From NCBI GenBank assembly GCA_002409595.1, contig DHNQ01000009.1, forward strand, positions 127,350 through 191,349: a stretch of DNA of 64,000 nt, in the 5' to 3' direction. The notes under the pieces were generated by a model. The model was not told the origin of the DNA. It searched no databases and worked only from the letters and a program-made list of their open reading frames with translations. Made by a program: the position numbers and the translations under genes. Every line of letters starts with the position of its first letter. Within the stretch, counting starts at the first letter, position 1. This stretch comes from Dysgonomonas sp. UBA5412. Lineage in GTDB: Bacteria > Bacteroidota > Bacteroidia > Bacteroidales > Dysgonomonadaceae. Shown here piece by piece: positions 7,125-15,672 of this stretch.

Positions 7125-8387
7125 TTAATATCCTCTGATTGCTTTGATACCCGGAAGTACTTTTCCTTCGATGAATTCTAGTAAAGCACCACCTCCGGTA
7201 GATACATATGATACCTGATCGGCAAGCTTAAATTTGTTGACAGCAGCTACTGAGTCGCCACCTCCAACAAGAGAGAACGCTCCGGCTTTAGTTGCAGCAG
7301 CAACAGCTTCAGCTGTAACCTTAGTTCCTTGAGCAAAGTTATCAAATTCGAATACACCTACCGGACCGTTCCAAAGAATTGTTTTAGATGCCATCAATAC
7401 ATCTGCAATTTCTTTTTCGCCTTTAGGACCTATGTCAAGACCCATCCATCCGTCAGGTATTGCGTTTGCTTCCGAAATTTCAGATTTTGCATCGTTGCTG
7501 AATGCATCTGCTATTTTAGCATCGCTCGCAATTACTAATTGTACACCGTTAGTTTTAGCTTTAGCTACAATTTCGTTAGCAAGGTCTAGCTTATCATTTT
7601 CAACCAAAGAGTTGCCGATTTTACCACCGGCAGCTTTGATGAATGTAAATGCCATACCTCCGCCGATAACAAGATTGTTCACCTTGTCCAACAAGTTTTC
7701 TATGATATCTATTTTAGAAGATACTTTAGCTCCACCGATAATGGCTGTGAAAGGACGAGCTGTATCTTTCATTACTTTTTCTACTGCATCAATTTCTTTT
7801 TGCATCAAGTATCCGAACATTTTGTGTTCAGCATCGAAATAATCAGCAATAAGTGCAGTCGAAGCATGTGCACGGTGAGCCGTACCGAATGCGTCATTTA
7901 CATATACATCTGCATAAGAAGCAAGTGTTTTTGTAAATTCTTTTTGGCTTTCTTTTATAGCTTTCTTTGCAGCAGCCTTTACTTCGTCACTAGCATCGTC
8001 TGCTAATCCACGAGGCTTTCCTTCTTCTTCAGCGTGGAAGCGTAGGTTTTCTAGCAATAGAGCTTCACCCGGTTGCAGAGCAGCAGCTTTCACACCAGCT
8101 TCTTCTCCTACACAGTCGTTTGCAAACTGTACGTCAACTCCCAGAAGTTTAGATACATGAGCAAGAATATGTTTTAGAGAATATTTATCTTCTACACCTT
8201 TTGGACGTCCAAGGTGAGATGCAATGATCGGACTACCTCCATCAGCTATGATTTTTTTTAGAGTAGGCATAGCTGCACGGATACGAGTATCGTCTGTGAT
8301 GTTGAAATCTGCGTCTAACGGCACATTGAAGTCAACTCTGACGAATACTTTTTTTCCTGAAAAATTGAATTTGTCAATTGTAATCAT
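7125..8387 (-). CDS. pgk: Phosphoglycerate kinase
   Basis: A 420-residue glycolytic enzyme converting 1,3-bisphosphoglycerate and ADP to 3-phosphoglycerate and ATP. Seen: VRVDFNVPLD near the N-terminus, SHLGRPKG, the GGAKVSSKIDIIENLL region, WNGPVGVFE and GGGDSVAAV near the C-terminus. It is about 25 residues longer than most bacterial Pgk (about 395); the extra sits after LLENLRFHAEEE as a charged segment rich in Ala, Asp and Lys, which I believe is usual in Bacteroidetes. Single-gene unit with its own terminator and a -7-like box upstream at 8469-8476. Confidence 0.97.
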   Translation of the reverse strand: MITIDKFNFSGKKVFVRVDFNVPLDADFNITDDTRIRAAMPTLKKIIADGGSPIIASHLGRPKGVEDKYSLKHILAHVSKLLGVDVQFANDCVGEEAGVKAAALQPGEALLLENLRFHAEEEGKPRGLADDASDEVKAAAKKAIKESQKEFTKTLASYADVYVNDAFGTAHRAHASTALIADYFDAEHKMFGYLMQKEIDAVEKVMKDTARPFTAIIGGAKVSSKIDIIENLLDKVNNLVIGGGMAFTFIKAAGGKIGNSLVENDKLDLANEIVAKAKTNGVQLVIASDAKIADAFSNDAKSEISEANAIPDGWMGLDIGPKGEKEIADVLMASKTILWNGPVGVFEFDNFAQGTKVTAEAVAAATKAGAFSLVGGGDSVAAVNKFKLADQVSYVSTGGGALLEFIEGKVLPGIKAIRGY

Positions 8388-8468
8388 GATTGTTTGTTAT
8401 TAAATATAATTAATATTATTGATTTTCAGTTTTTTACATGCTTAATGGATGTTTCTCCAAAAGAGATA

Positions 8469-8476
8469 CAAATATA
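8469..8476 (-). promoter_or_regulatory. -7 box of the pgk promoter
   Basis: TATATTTG on the minus strand (CAAATATA on plus), about 82 bases before the pgk ATG. No well-placed -33 TTTG, so the assignment is tentative. Confidence 0.4.
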
Positions 8477-8740
8477 CTAAATTCTATGAAACAATTTAAC
8501 TGGCAAAAATGAAAATATCTTATAATGTCGAGAATCAGTTTATTTATACTGACTTTTGTTTGATAGTGGGTGCAAAAATACTGATTAGTGTATAATTTAT
8601 TGAGTGAATTATTAAAGTAGTGATAGGCGAGGTCTTTATTTCCTTTTCTCTGATGTTCTGAGACTAATATGATGTGCGATTTTAACTTAATGAATTAAAT
8701 ATATTGTGTCGAAATGTATCGGACATACAGATGGTTAGTA

Positions 8741-8748
8741 TATCTTTG
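8741..8748 (+). promoter_or_regulatory. -7 box upstream of marC
   Basis: TATCTTTG, 11 bases before the marC ATG. If used, the leader is only a few bases long. A -33 box at the right distance is not evident. Confidence 0.4.
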
Positions 8749-8759
8749 CCGAAAAAATA

Positions 8760-9392
8760 ATGAACGAAATACTTACATACGGATTACTCGTTTTTACATC
8801 CTTCTTCACATTGATCAATCCTATCAGTGCAATGCCCGTTTTCTTAGGGTTGACCTCCGATATGGACTCGAAAGATAGAGAAGCGATTGCAAAGCGGGCA
8901 GTAATTGTGACATTTATAATATTGTTAGTCTTTGCCTTTTCCGGGCAGTTTCTTTTTCGTGTGTTTGGCATTTCTGTAAATAGTTTTCGTATCGTGGGAG
9001 GTGCTATTTTCTTTGTCGTTGGTTTCGATATGCTCAATGCCCGTTTGTCGCCGATAAAGGCTAAAGATTCGGAAATAAAACAGACGATAAAAGATATTGC
9101 TATCACTCCATTGGCTATTCCGATGCTATGCGGTCCCGGTGCAATAACTAATGCAATTGTACTGATGGAGGATGCAAATACGATATTGCTTAAGGTCGTC
9201 TTTGTTGTATCCCTCTTGCTTATGCTGCTTGTTACATATACTGTTCTTATAAGCTCTTCGAAGCTGATAAAGCGTTTTGGACAAACAGGAATCAATATTA
9301 TGATGCGACTGATGGGACTTATAATTATGGTAATAGCTGTCGAATTCTTCCTTACAGGTATACGTCCGTTTTTAGAAAGTTTGTTGAATTAG
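8760..9392 (+). CDS. MarC family inner-membrane protein
   Basis: A 210-residue, very hydrophobic protein with about six membrane segments, which I recognise as the MarC/UPF0056 family. Family features are the N-terminal FFTLINPISAMPVFLGLT, the central FRIVGGAIFFVVGFDML, and AITPLAIPMLCGPGAI, which resembles the duplicated half. The role is unresolved; the early link to multiple antibiotic resistance in E. coli was not upheld. Single-gene unit with a candidate promoter directly before it. Confidence 0.9.
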   Translation: MNEILTYGLLVFTSFFTLINPISAMPVFLGLTSDMDSKDREAIAKRAVIVTFIILLVFAFSGQFLFRVFGISVNSFRIVGGAIFFVVGFDMLNARLSPIKAKDSEIKQTIKDIAITPLAIPMLCGPGAITNAIVLMEDANTILLKVVFVVSLLLMLLVTYTVLISSSKLIKRFGQTGINIMMRLMGLIIMVIAVEFFLTGIRPFLESLLN

Positions 9393-9718
9393 AATTCTAT
9401 TATGTTCTTGTTCGATTTAGAATTGGGGATAAGCTGATGTCTATCCGATTGAAAATTATTTATGGTAATAATTGGATCTTAGATATGTATCGTGCCTCTC
9501 TACTATTTAAATATTCAGGATAAATTACTTCTTTCCACTTAAATTTTTTTAACTCGGATTTATAGTATTTCATATTTAACATTTCTATTTTTGTCGTGCT
9601 TAGTAAATAGGTATAGTCTGCCTTAATTGAGGATGGTAAAAACATCTTTTTTGTAGACTTTTGATATTTTGATAAAAGAAATAAACAATAAAATATAAAC
9701 GAAAAAGCAAATAAAAGT
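9393..9718. other. 326-bp region upstream of the moxR-bat operon
   Basis: Contains a TATTTTTG box (9586-9593) that may drive the operon, without a clear -33 element. A leftward open frame covers 9460-9645 and continues antisense into the moxR start (to 9789); I do not accept it as a gene but record it under findings. Nothing else is evident. Confidence 0.45.
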
Positions 9719-10711
9719 ATGGCGCAAGTTGATATTCGGGAATTGACTGAAAGAATACAGAGCAAAAGCTCATTTGTAGAATCACTCACAATGGGAATGG
9801 ATAGAGTGATTGTAGGACAAAAACATCTTGTAGAATCTCTACTTATCGGCTTGTTGGCTGATGGACATATATTGCTTGAAGGTGTGCCGGGGTTGGCAAA
9901 GACTTTAGCTATAAAATCTTTGGCATCGCTTATTGATGCTAAGTATAGCCGTATACAGTTTACCCCCGACTTGTTGCCTGCCGATGTTGTGGGTACAATG
10001 ATTTATAGTCAGAAAACAGAAGAATTTCTTGTTAAACACGGACCTATCTTCTCCAACTTTGTACTGGCTGATGAAATAAACCGTGCCCCTGCAAAAGTAC
10101 AGAGTGCCTTGCTCGAAGCCATGCAGGAACGTCAGGTGACTATCGGTGAAAAAACATATAAACTGCCAACACCGTTTTTGGTAATGGCTACCCAAAACCC
10201 TATTGAGCAAGAAGGAACTTATCCATTACCCGAAGCTCAGGTCGACCGTTTTATGTTGAAGGTAATTATTAATTACCCTAAGAAAGAGGAAGAAAAATTA
10301 ATCTTGAGAAGTAATCTTACCGGCGATTATGGCAAACTAACTCCGGTAATGAAAGCCGAAGAAGTAATCAGTGCCAGAGACGTTGTTCGCGAAGTTTATC
10401 TCGACGAAAAAATTGAAAAATATATTGTAGATATTGTGTTTGCAACACGTTTCCCGGAAGAAAATGGTTTGTCATCATTGAAAGGCATGATTGGATTCGG
10501 AGCTTCGCCCCGTGCATCCATCAGTTTGGCTTTGGCATCTCGTGCCTATGCTTTCATCAAGCGTAGAGGATACGTTATCCCTGAAGATATACGTGCCGTA
10601 TGTCACGATGTATTGCGTCACCGTATAGGGCTTACCTATGAGGCTGAGGCAAACAATACGACTTCTGATGAAATTATTAGCGAAATCCTAAACAAGATAG
10701 AAGTTCCTTAA
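9719..10711 (+). CDS. MoxR family AAA+ ATPase
   Basis: A 330-residue chaperone-like AAA+ ATPase. Walker A is GVPGLAKT (55-62) and Walker B is VLADEINR (115-122); sensor 1 is ATQNP in VMATQNPIEQEGTYPLPEAQ, and sensor 2 lies in the lid domain around GASPRAS. MoxR proteins work with von Willebrand factor A (VWA) proteins to mature or activate partners, and this one heads an operon with a DUF58 protein and two VWA proteins (BatA, BatB). First gene of the aerotolerance operon; 89 bp with a strong hairpin separate it from the DUF58 gene. Confidence 0.95.
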   Translation: MAQVDIRELTERIQSKSSFVESLTMGMDRVIVGQKHLVESLLIGLLADGHILLEGVPGLAKTLAIKSLASLIDAKYSRIQFTPDLLPADVVGTMIYSQKTEEFLVKHGPIFSNFVLADEINRAPAKVQSALLEAMQERQVTIGEKTYKLPTPFLVMATQNPIEQEGTYPLPEAQVDRFMLKVIINYPKKEEEKLILRSNLTGDYGKLTPVMKAEEVISARDVVREVYLDEKIEKYIVDIVFATRFPEENGLSSLKGMIGFGASPRASISLALASRAYAFIKRRGYVIPEDIRAVCHDVLRHRIGLTYEAEANNTTSDEIISEILNKIEVP

Positions 10712-10722
10712 GGCAAATATGC

Positions 10723-10778
10723 CAATGTAATTGCCGCAACTCCAACGTTGTTATCGACAAAGGCAGTTCGGCACATTG
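10723..10778 (+). other. Intercistronic RNA hairpin between moxR and DUF58
   Basis: Nested inverted repeat in the 89-bp gap. An outer stem CAATG (10723-10727) / CATTG (10774-10778) and an inner stem TGCCG-(C)-AACT (10732-10741) / AGTTCGGCA (10765-10773) with one bulge enclose a 23-base loop that contains the palindrome CAACGTTG. There is no T-run, so it is not a standard terminator. It may adjust the moxR to bat expression ratio. Confidence 0.5.
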
Positions 10779-10800
10779 AATAATTAGCATATTATATTTT

Positions 10801-11670
10801 ATGGAAACAAGCGAATTATTAAAAAAAGTACGTCAGATCGAAATCAAGACCCGTGGATTGTCTCGCAATATATTTGCCGGACAATACCATTCTGCCTTCA
10901 AGGGTAGGGGGATGGCATTCTCGGAAGTTAGAGAATACCAATACGGTGACGATATTCGGGATATAGACTGGAATGTGACAGCCCGTTACAATAAGCCTTT
11001 CATAAAAGTATTTGAGGAAGAACGGGAACTTACTGTTATGATTTTGGTCGATGTTTCTGCCAGTCAGGATTTTGGAACAAAATATTCTCTGAAACGTGAT
11101 ATGGTGACGGAGATAGCTGCTACACTTGCATTTTCGGCAATACAGAATAATGATAAGATAGGTGTTATCTTTTTTTCCGACAAAATAGAGAAGTTTATTC
11201 CGCCTAAAAAAGGGAAGAAGCACATTTTATATATTATACGCGAACTTATCAATTTTCAGGCAGACAGTTCCAGTACCGATGTTGGTATGGCTCTAAAATA
11301 CCTGACTAATGTGATAAAGAAGCGGTGTACAACTTTTATGATTTCCGACTTTATAGATATCAAAGACTATAATAATGCTTTGACTATTGCCAATCGTAAG
11401 CACGACATAGTTGCTCTGCAAGTCTATGATAATTTAGAGACTCAGTTGCCAAATGTTGGATTGATGAAAGTCGTGGATGCCGAAACCGGAGCCGAACAAT
11501 GGATAGATACATCGTCTGCCAAAGTGCGCCGGATATACAAAGACTGGTGGCTAAAGCAGCAACAAAGTATGCAGACATCATTTAACCGAAGCAAGGTTGA
11601 TAATGTATCAGTATCTACTGATGAGGATTATGTGAAAGCATTGATAGCTTTATTCAAGAAGAGAAGTTGA
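10801..11670 (+). CDS. DUF58 domain protein of the bat operon
   Basis: A 289-residue cytoplasmic protein. The DUF58 signature YGDDIRDIDWNVTAR spans 48-62, and a VWA-like fold follows with a metal-ion-type DVSAS at 84-88 and a second acidic strand in FMISDFIDI. DUF58 proteins regularly follow moxR genes and are thought to be MoxR clients or adaptors. No signal peptide or membrane segment. Followed after 36 bp by a signal-peptide-bearing membrane protein. Ordinary for this operon. Confidence 0.92.
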   Translation: METSELLKKVRQIEIKTRGLSRNIFAGQYHSAFKGRGMAFSEVREYQYGDDIRDIDWNVTARYNKPFIKVFEEERELTVMILVDVSASQDFGTKYSLKRDMVTEIAATLAFSAIQNNDKIGVIFFSDKIEKFIPPKKGKKHILYIIRELINFQADSSSTDVGMALKYLTNVIKKRCTTFMISDFIDIKDYNNALTIANRKHDIVALQVYDNLETQLPNVGLMKVVDAETGAEQWIDTSSAKVRRIYKDWWLKQQQSMQTSFNRSKVDNVSVSTDEDYVKALIALFKKRS

Positions 11671-11706
11671 TGATCAAGACCGAAAACTATTGATTAACTC
11701 AGAAAA

Positions 11707-12765
11707 ATGTTGAAATTAAAAAATATAATATTACTTGTCCTGTTTTGCTGTATCGGCGTTTTGCTCCATGCACAAAAGTCGACTGTGAGGGCTACTATTC
11801 AGCCTTCCGATATATTGATAGGAGAGCAGGCAATTATAGACGTAGAAGTTATAGCTCCCAAAGGGCGTAACATTATATTTCCCGCATATCAGGACACCTT
11901 AATCACCGGTGTAGAAGTATTGCAAATGCTGAAACCCGATACGGTGATGACGGAGGTAATGACCATCAACCAGAAATATATAGTTACCTCGTTCGACTCC
12001 ACACTATATCATATACCTTACATGATGGTAATAGACGGAGCTGATACACTCAAAACAAATGATTTTGGACTGAAAGTATCGGCACCGCAATTGTCGGAAC
12101 AATCATTAGCCTACCTCGAACAACTAAAAAATAACCAAACAGACTCTATTGATTTTGAGAAATTACAGATTTCCGATATAAAACCTGTTTTGAAGCCACC
12201 CTTTGTCTGGCAAGACATTTTGGAATATCTTTATATCCCATTGTTGATCCTATTAGTTTTGGCTCTGATCGGAGGAGGAATATACTTCTTTATGAGAAAG
12301 AAGAAAAAAGGGTATTATTTCACGCCTAAAGTTGTGCTTCCACCACATGTAGTTGCATTGCAAGGACTTGATAAGCTAAAATCTTCTAAACTGTGGCAGA
12401 AAGGGCAGGAGAAGGAATATTATACCGAACTGACAGATATTCTTCGCGACTACATTGATCACCGATTCGATATTGATGCGCCGGAAATGATATCGGACGA
12501 TATTATTGCCGCCGTCCATTTGGCTACTGATACCAAGTCTGCCACAAACGGATTGTCGCAAATATTGAAATTAGCCGATCTCGTGAAGTTTGCAAAATAC
12601 ACACCCTTTGCCGACGAAAATGATTTAAGTTTGGTGAACGCATATCTGTTTGTTAATCAGACAAAGAAAGAAGAACGTCCGCCTGATAGCGAATCGAAAG
12701 ATGGCGCACAACAGTCTGCCCCGATACAAACAGAAGATAAACCAGAAGATAAAAAACAAAGCTAA
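11707..12765 (+). CDS. Single-pass membrane protein of the bat operon (BatD-like tail)
   Basis: 352 residues. Signal peptide 1-22 (cleavage near HAQ), a periplasmic beta-rich domain to about 170, a membrane helix at about 176-196 followed by RKKKKG, and a cytoplasmic domain of about 150 residues ending in a Pro/Glu/Lys-rich tail. The architecture parallels BatD, and the cytoplasmic segment (KLWQKGQEKEYYTELTDILR, then FAKYTPF) resembles the C-terminal part of BatD at 16583. Similar proteins occupy this slot in other Bacteroidetes bat operons, but I know of no established function. It is 6 bp from batA. Confidence 0.75.
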   Translation: MLKLKNIILLVLFCCIGVLLHAQKSTVRATIQPSDILIGEQAIIDVEVIAPKGRNIIFPAYQDTLITGVEVLQMLKPDTVMTEVMTINQKYIVTSFDSTLYHIPYMMVIDGADTLKTNDFGLKVSAPQLSEQSLAYLEQLKNNQTDSIDFEKLQISDIKPVLKPPFVWQDILEYLYIPLLILLVLALIGGGIYFFMRKKKKGYYFTPKVVLPPHVVALQGLDKLKSSKLWQKGQEKEYYTELTDILRDYIDHRFDIDAPEMISDDIIAAVHLATDTKSATNGLSQILKLADLVKFAKYTPFADENDLSLVNAYLFVNQTKKEERPPDSESKDGAQQSAPIQTEDKPEDKKQS

Positions 12766-12771
12766 AGAAAT

Positions 12772-13764
12772 ATGATGGACGTAGTATATGCCAATCCGAA
12801 ATATTTATTCCTACTCTTATTGCTCATACCCTTAATAGTTTGGTATGTACTCAAACTGAGGAAAATGCAGGCTACCTTTAAGCTGTCGTCAACCTTTGCT
12901 TTGGCTAAAGCTCCTGCTACAATACGAGTTTATCTGCGACACGTACCTTTTGTGTTGCGAATGATTGTCATTGCATTGATCATCATTGTTTTGGCTCGAC
13001 CACAGAGTGTAAACTCTTCCGATATATCTAATTCGGAAGGTATAGATATTGTGATGGCTCTCGATATATCGGGTACGATGATGGCACAAGACTTTTCGCC
13101 GACACGTCTCGAAGCGGCAAAGAAAGTTGCAGCCGAGTTTATTAACGATCGCAAAAATGATAAGATCGGCTTAGTTATCTTCGGTGGCGAAAGCTTTACA
13201 CAATGTCCCCTTACCACCGATCATCGCATTCTATTGAATTTGCTTGGAGAAGTTAAATTCGGTATGATCGAAGATGGTACAGCAATAGGCTTGGGGTTGG
13301 CTAATGCCGTAAATCGATTGAAAGACAGTAAGTCTAAGTCGCGTGTGGTTATATTGCTTACCGACGGGTCTAACAATGCCGGTCAGATAGCTCCATTGAC
13401 TGCTGCCGAACTAGCTGCCTCTTACGGCATCCGTGTTTATACTATCGGGATCGGATCTCGTGGTACATCTACAGCCCGTATAATGACTCCGTATGGTATG
13501 CAGACAATGAACGTATCGGGCGACTTTGACGAACGTACACTTACCGAAATAGCAGGTATAACAGACGGCAAATATTTTAGAGCCACAGACAATACCAGCT
13601 TAAAGGAAATATACGATGATATTAATGAAATGGAAAAATATCACATAAGTGTAAATACTGTAACCAAGCGCAAAGAACTTTATATGTCATTTGCAGTCTT
13701 AGCTTTGGCATTGTTGGGCTTGGAACTTGTTTTACGCCGTACGTGGTTGAGAAATATTCCGTAA
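12772..13764 (+). CDS. batA: Aerotolerance protein BatA (VWA domain)
   Basis: 330 residues: N-terminal membrane helix about 11-28, a second about 60-76, a VWA domain from about 90 to 290, and a C-terminal helix about 307-324. The metal-ion-dependent adhesion site shows DISGT at 98-102 (usual form DxSxS, last Ser replaced by Thr), Thr170 in DGTAIG and Asp198 in LLTDGSNNAG. In Bacteroides fragilis the bat genes were linked to oxygen tolerance; the mechanism is not known. The VWA domain is probably periplasmic, and partners are BatB and the MoxR ATPase. 74 bp precede batB. Confidence 0.93.
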   Translation: MMDVVYANPKYLFLLLLLIPLIVWYVLKLRKMQATFKLSSTFALAKAPATIRVYLRHVPFVLRMIVIALIIIVLARPQSVNSSDISNSEGIDIVMALDISGTMMAQDFSPTRLEAAKKVAAEFINDRKNDKIGLVIFGGESFTQCPLTTDHRILLNLLGEVKFGMIEDGTAIGLGLANAVNRLKDSKSKSRVVILLTDGSNNAGQIAPLTAAELAASYGIRVYTIGIGSRGTSTARIMTPYGMQTMNVSGDFDERTLTEIAGITDGKYFRATDNTSLKEIYDDINEMEKYHISVNTVTKRKELYMSFAVLALALLGLELVLRRTWLRNIP

Positions 13765-13838
13765 ATTACAAATATACAGTCGTGTCGGAGTTCCTTTTTT
13801 AGACAGAACCCGCACATGACTTTAATATATAAAAGAAC

Positions 13839-14861
13839 ATGTTTAGATTTGCTAATCCTGAATATCTGTATTTATTCTTTGCTATTCCTATTTTTATAAT
13901 AGGATTTATATATCTGAATATAAGAAAGAGAAAAAGTGTAGAAAAGCTAGGTACACTATCTCTGGTAAAGAAGATGATGCCTGAACTATCGCTCAAGCGT
14001 TCTTATCTCAAATTTTGGTTAGTACTCGTTGCCATCGGATTTGGTATCATAGTATTGGCTCGCCCTCAATTTGGAACAAAGGTGGAAAAGGTAGATAAAA
14101 AAGGAATAGAATTGGTTATAGCCATTGATGTGTCTAACTCTATGCTGGCAGAAGATATTCGTCCCAGTCGATTGGCAAAAGCCAAACAAATGCTGACTCG
14201 TATTATCGACGAACGCAAAGACGATAAAGTTGCCATTGTAGTGTTTGCCGGAGAAGCCTTTATCCAATTGCCTCTGACGCCTGATAATCAGTCGGCGAAA
14301 CTGTTTCTAGAAACAATAGATCCAAGCCTTGTGCCCGTTCAGGGTACAGCCATTGGTAGCGCCATAGATATGAGTATGACATGTTTTTCAAACGATCAGG
14401 ATATTGACCGGGCAATTGTACTCATTACCGATGGAGAAGGGCATGAGGGAAATGCCGAAGAAGCCGCTGCCCGTGTAGCTGATAAGGGTGTGCATGTAAA
14501 TGTGGTTGGCATAGGTACAACCGAAGGTGCTATCATACCTATATCAGAAGGCTCAAGCGAGGTAAAGCGTGATACTCAAGGTCAACCCGTTGTAACAAAA
14601 CTAAATGAGGAAATGTGTCGCCAGATAGCAAAGGCAGGCAAAGGACTTTATGCCCATGCGGATAACTCTAACAGTGCGCTGAAAAGCTTACAGTCAGAAT
14701 TAGAGAAACTGCAGAAAAAGGAGATCGACGGCGTTGCCTATTCGGAGTATGACGAGAAATTCCAAATTTTTGCGGCAGTAATGTTATTGCTGCTTATTCT
14801 GGAAGTCTGTATATTTGATAAGAAAAACAGAATCTTTAGAAATGTAAGATTATTCAAATGA
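13839..14861 (+). CDS. batB: Aerotolerance protein BatB (VWA domain)
   Basis: 340 residues, same architecture as BatA: helices about 10-27 and 58-74, VWA from about 90, and a C-terminal helix around 312-330. The metal site is canonical: DVSNS (97-101), Thr170 in GTAIG and Asp198 in LITDGEGHEG. BatA and BatB are clear paralogues with near-identical motif spacing. The stop overlaps a possible upstream start of batC (ATGA), suggesting coupling. Confidence 0.93.
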   Translation: MFRFANPEYLYLFFAIPIFIIGFIYLNIRKRKSVEKLGTLSLVKKMMPELSLKRSYLKFWLVLVAIGFGIIVLARPQFGTKVEKVDKKGIELVIAIDVSNSMLAEDIRPSRLAKAKQMLTRIIDERKDDKVAIVVFAGEAFIQLPLTPDNQSAKLFLETIDPSLVPVQGTAIGSAIDMSMTCFSNDQDIDRAIVLITDGEGHEGNAEEAAARVADKGVHVNVVGIGTTEGAIIPISEGSSEVKRDTQGQPVVTKLNEEMCRQIAKAGKGLYAHADNSNSALKSLQSELEKLQKKEIDGVAYSEYDEKFQIFAAVMLLLLILEVCIFDKKNRIFRNVRLFK

Positions 14862-14881
14862 TTGAAGAGGGGAACGAAATA

Positions 14882-15670
14882 ATGAAAAAAACGTTACTTA
14901 TTATATTATCTGTAGCCTTTACAACGGGGATGTTTGCTCAGAAACAAGTGCGAAAAGCTGTCCGCGAAGGAAATAAAGCTTATGACGAACAACGTTACGG
15001 AGCAGCTCAGGCAGAATACGATAAGGCTTTGAAAGAAAATGCAAGTTCGAAAGAAGCATCTTTCAACCTAGCCAATACTTATTACAAACAACAAAGATGG
15101 GATGATGCCTTGAAAGAATATCAGCATTATCTGACCTTAGAGAATGAGGATAATCAAAAAATGAGTTCGGCTTGGAGCAACATGGGAAATACATTCCTAA
15201 AGAAAAAGGCTAATGAAAAGGCACAGATGCAGCCCCAAGGTCAAACACCCCAAGGTGGAGCGCAGCAGGCTGATAATCTAAAGCAGTCGATGGAAGCCTA
15301 TAAGAATGCTTTACGCCTAAATCCAAAGGATGAGGAAACCCGTTACAATCTGGCTGTGGTTCAGAAGATGATCAAAGACAAAGAAGATCAGCAACAAGAC
15401 CAGAATAAGGACAAACAGGATCAGAATAAAGATAAACAAGACAAGCAGGATCAGAACAAAGACCAGAATAAGGATCAGAAGCAAGATCAAAAAGATGATA
15501 AACAAGACCAAAAGCAAGATCAGAACCAGATGTCGCAAGACAACATGCAACAGATATTGCAGGCGATAGAACAGGATGAAAAAGAAACTCAGCAAAGAGT
15601 GAAAGAAGCAAAGGCTCAGGAACGCAAACGGAAAAACGAAAATAACAGAAAACAAAATAAAGACTGGTAA
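14882..15670 (+). CDS. batC: BatC, TPR protein with Lys/Asp/Gln repeat tail
   Basis: I prefer the ATG at 14882 (262 residues), which gives a clean signal peptide MKKTLLIILSVAF...FAQ and has GAGGGG-like bases upstream. An earlier ATG at 14858 overlaps the batB stop and would add 8 charged residues ahead of the signal. After the signal, tetratricopeptide repeats span about 24-160 (YDKALKENASSKEASFNLAN and YKNALRLNPKDEETRYNLAV are typical). Residues about 168-220 are almost only K, D, Q and N in short DQNKDKQ-type repeats. Likely a periplasmic scaffold for the Bat complex. Two bp separate it from the next gene. Confidence 0.88.
   Translation: MKKTLLIILSVAFTTGMFAQKQVRKAVREGNKAYDEQRYGAAQAEYDKALKENASSKEASFNLANTYYKQQRWDDALKEYQHYLTLENEDNQKMSSAWSNMGNTFLKKKANEKAQMQPQGQTPQGGAQQADNLKQSMEAYKNALRLNPKDEETRYNLAVVQKMIKDKEDQQQDQNKDKQDQNKDKQDKQDQNKDQNKDQKQDQKDDKQDQKQDQNQMSQDNMQQILQAIEQDEKETQQRVKEAKAQERKRKNENNRKQNKDW
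15385..15535 (+). repeat. Degenerate tandem repeat inside batC
   Basis: Units such as GATCAGAATAAAGATAAACA recur imperfectly and encode an alternating Lys/Asp/Gln/Asn run. Such tracts can change length by slippage; the copies here stay in frame. Confidence 0.75.
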
Positions 15671-15672
15671 TA

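Larger units (their letters stand above)
8388..8759. other. 372-bp intergenic region between divergent pgk and marC
   Basis: AT-rich, with no convincing ORF. It holds the two outward promoters annotated separately (8469-8476 leftward, 8741-8748 rightward). I see no RNA gene or long repeat in it. Confidence 0.6.

Noticed and set aside
7432..7842. 136-codon rightward frame inside pgk
   Set aside because: Antisense shadow of a well-conserved glycolytic gene.
8735..9295. 186-codon leftward frame antisense to marC
   Set aside because: It covers a clear MarC gene on the other strand, with a composition typical of antisense shadows and no independent start signal.
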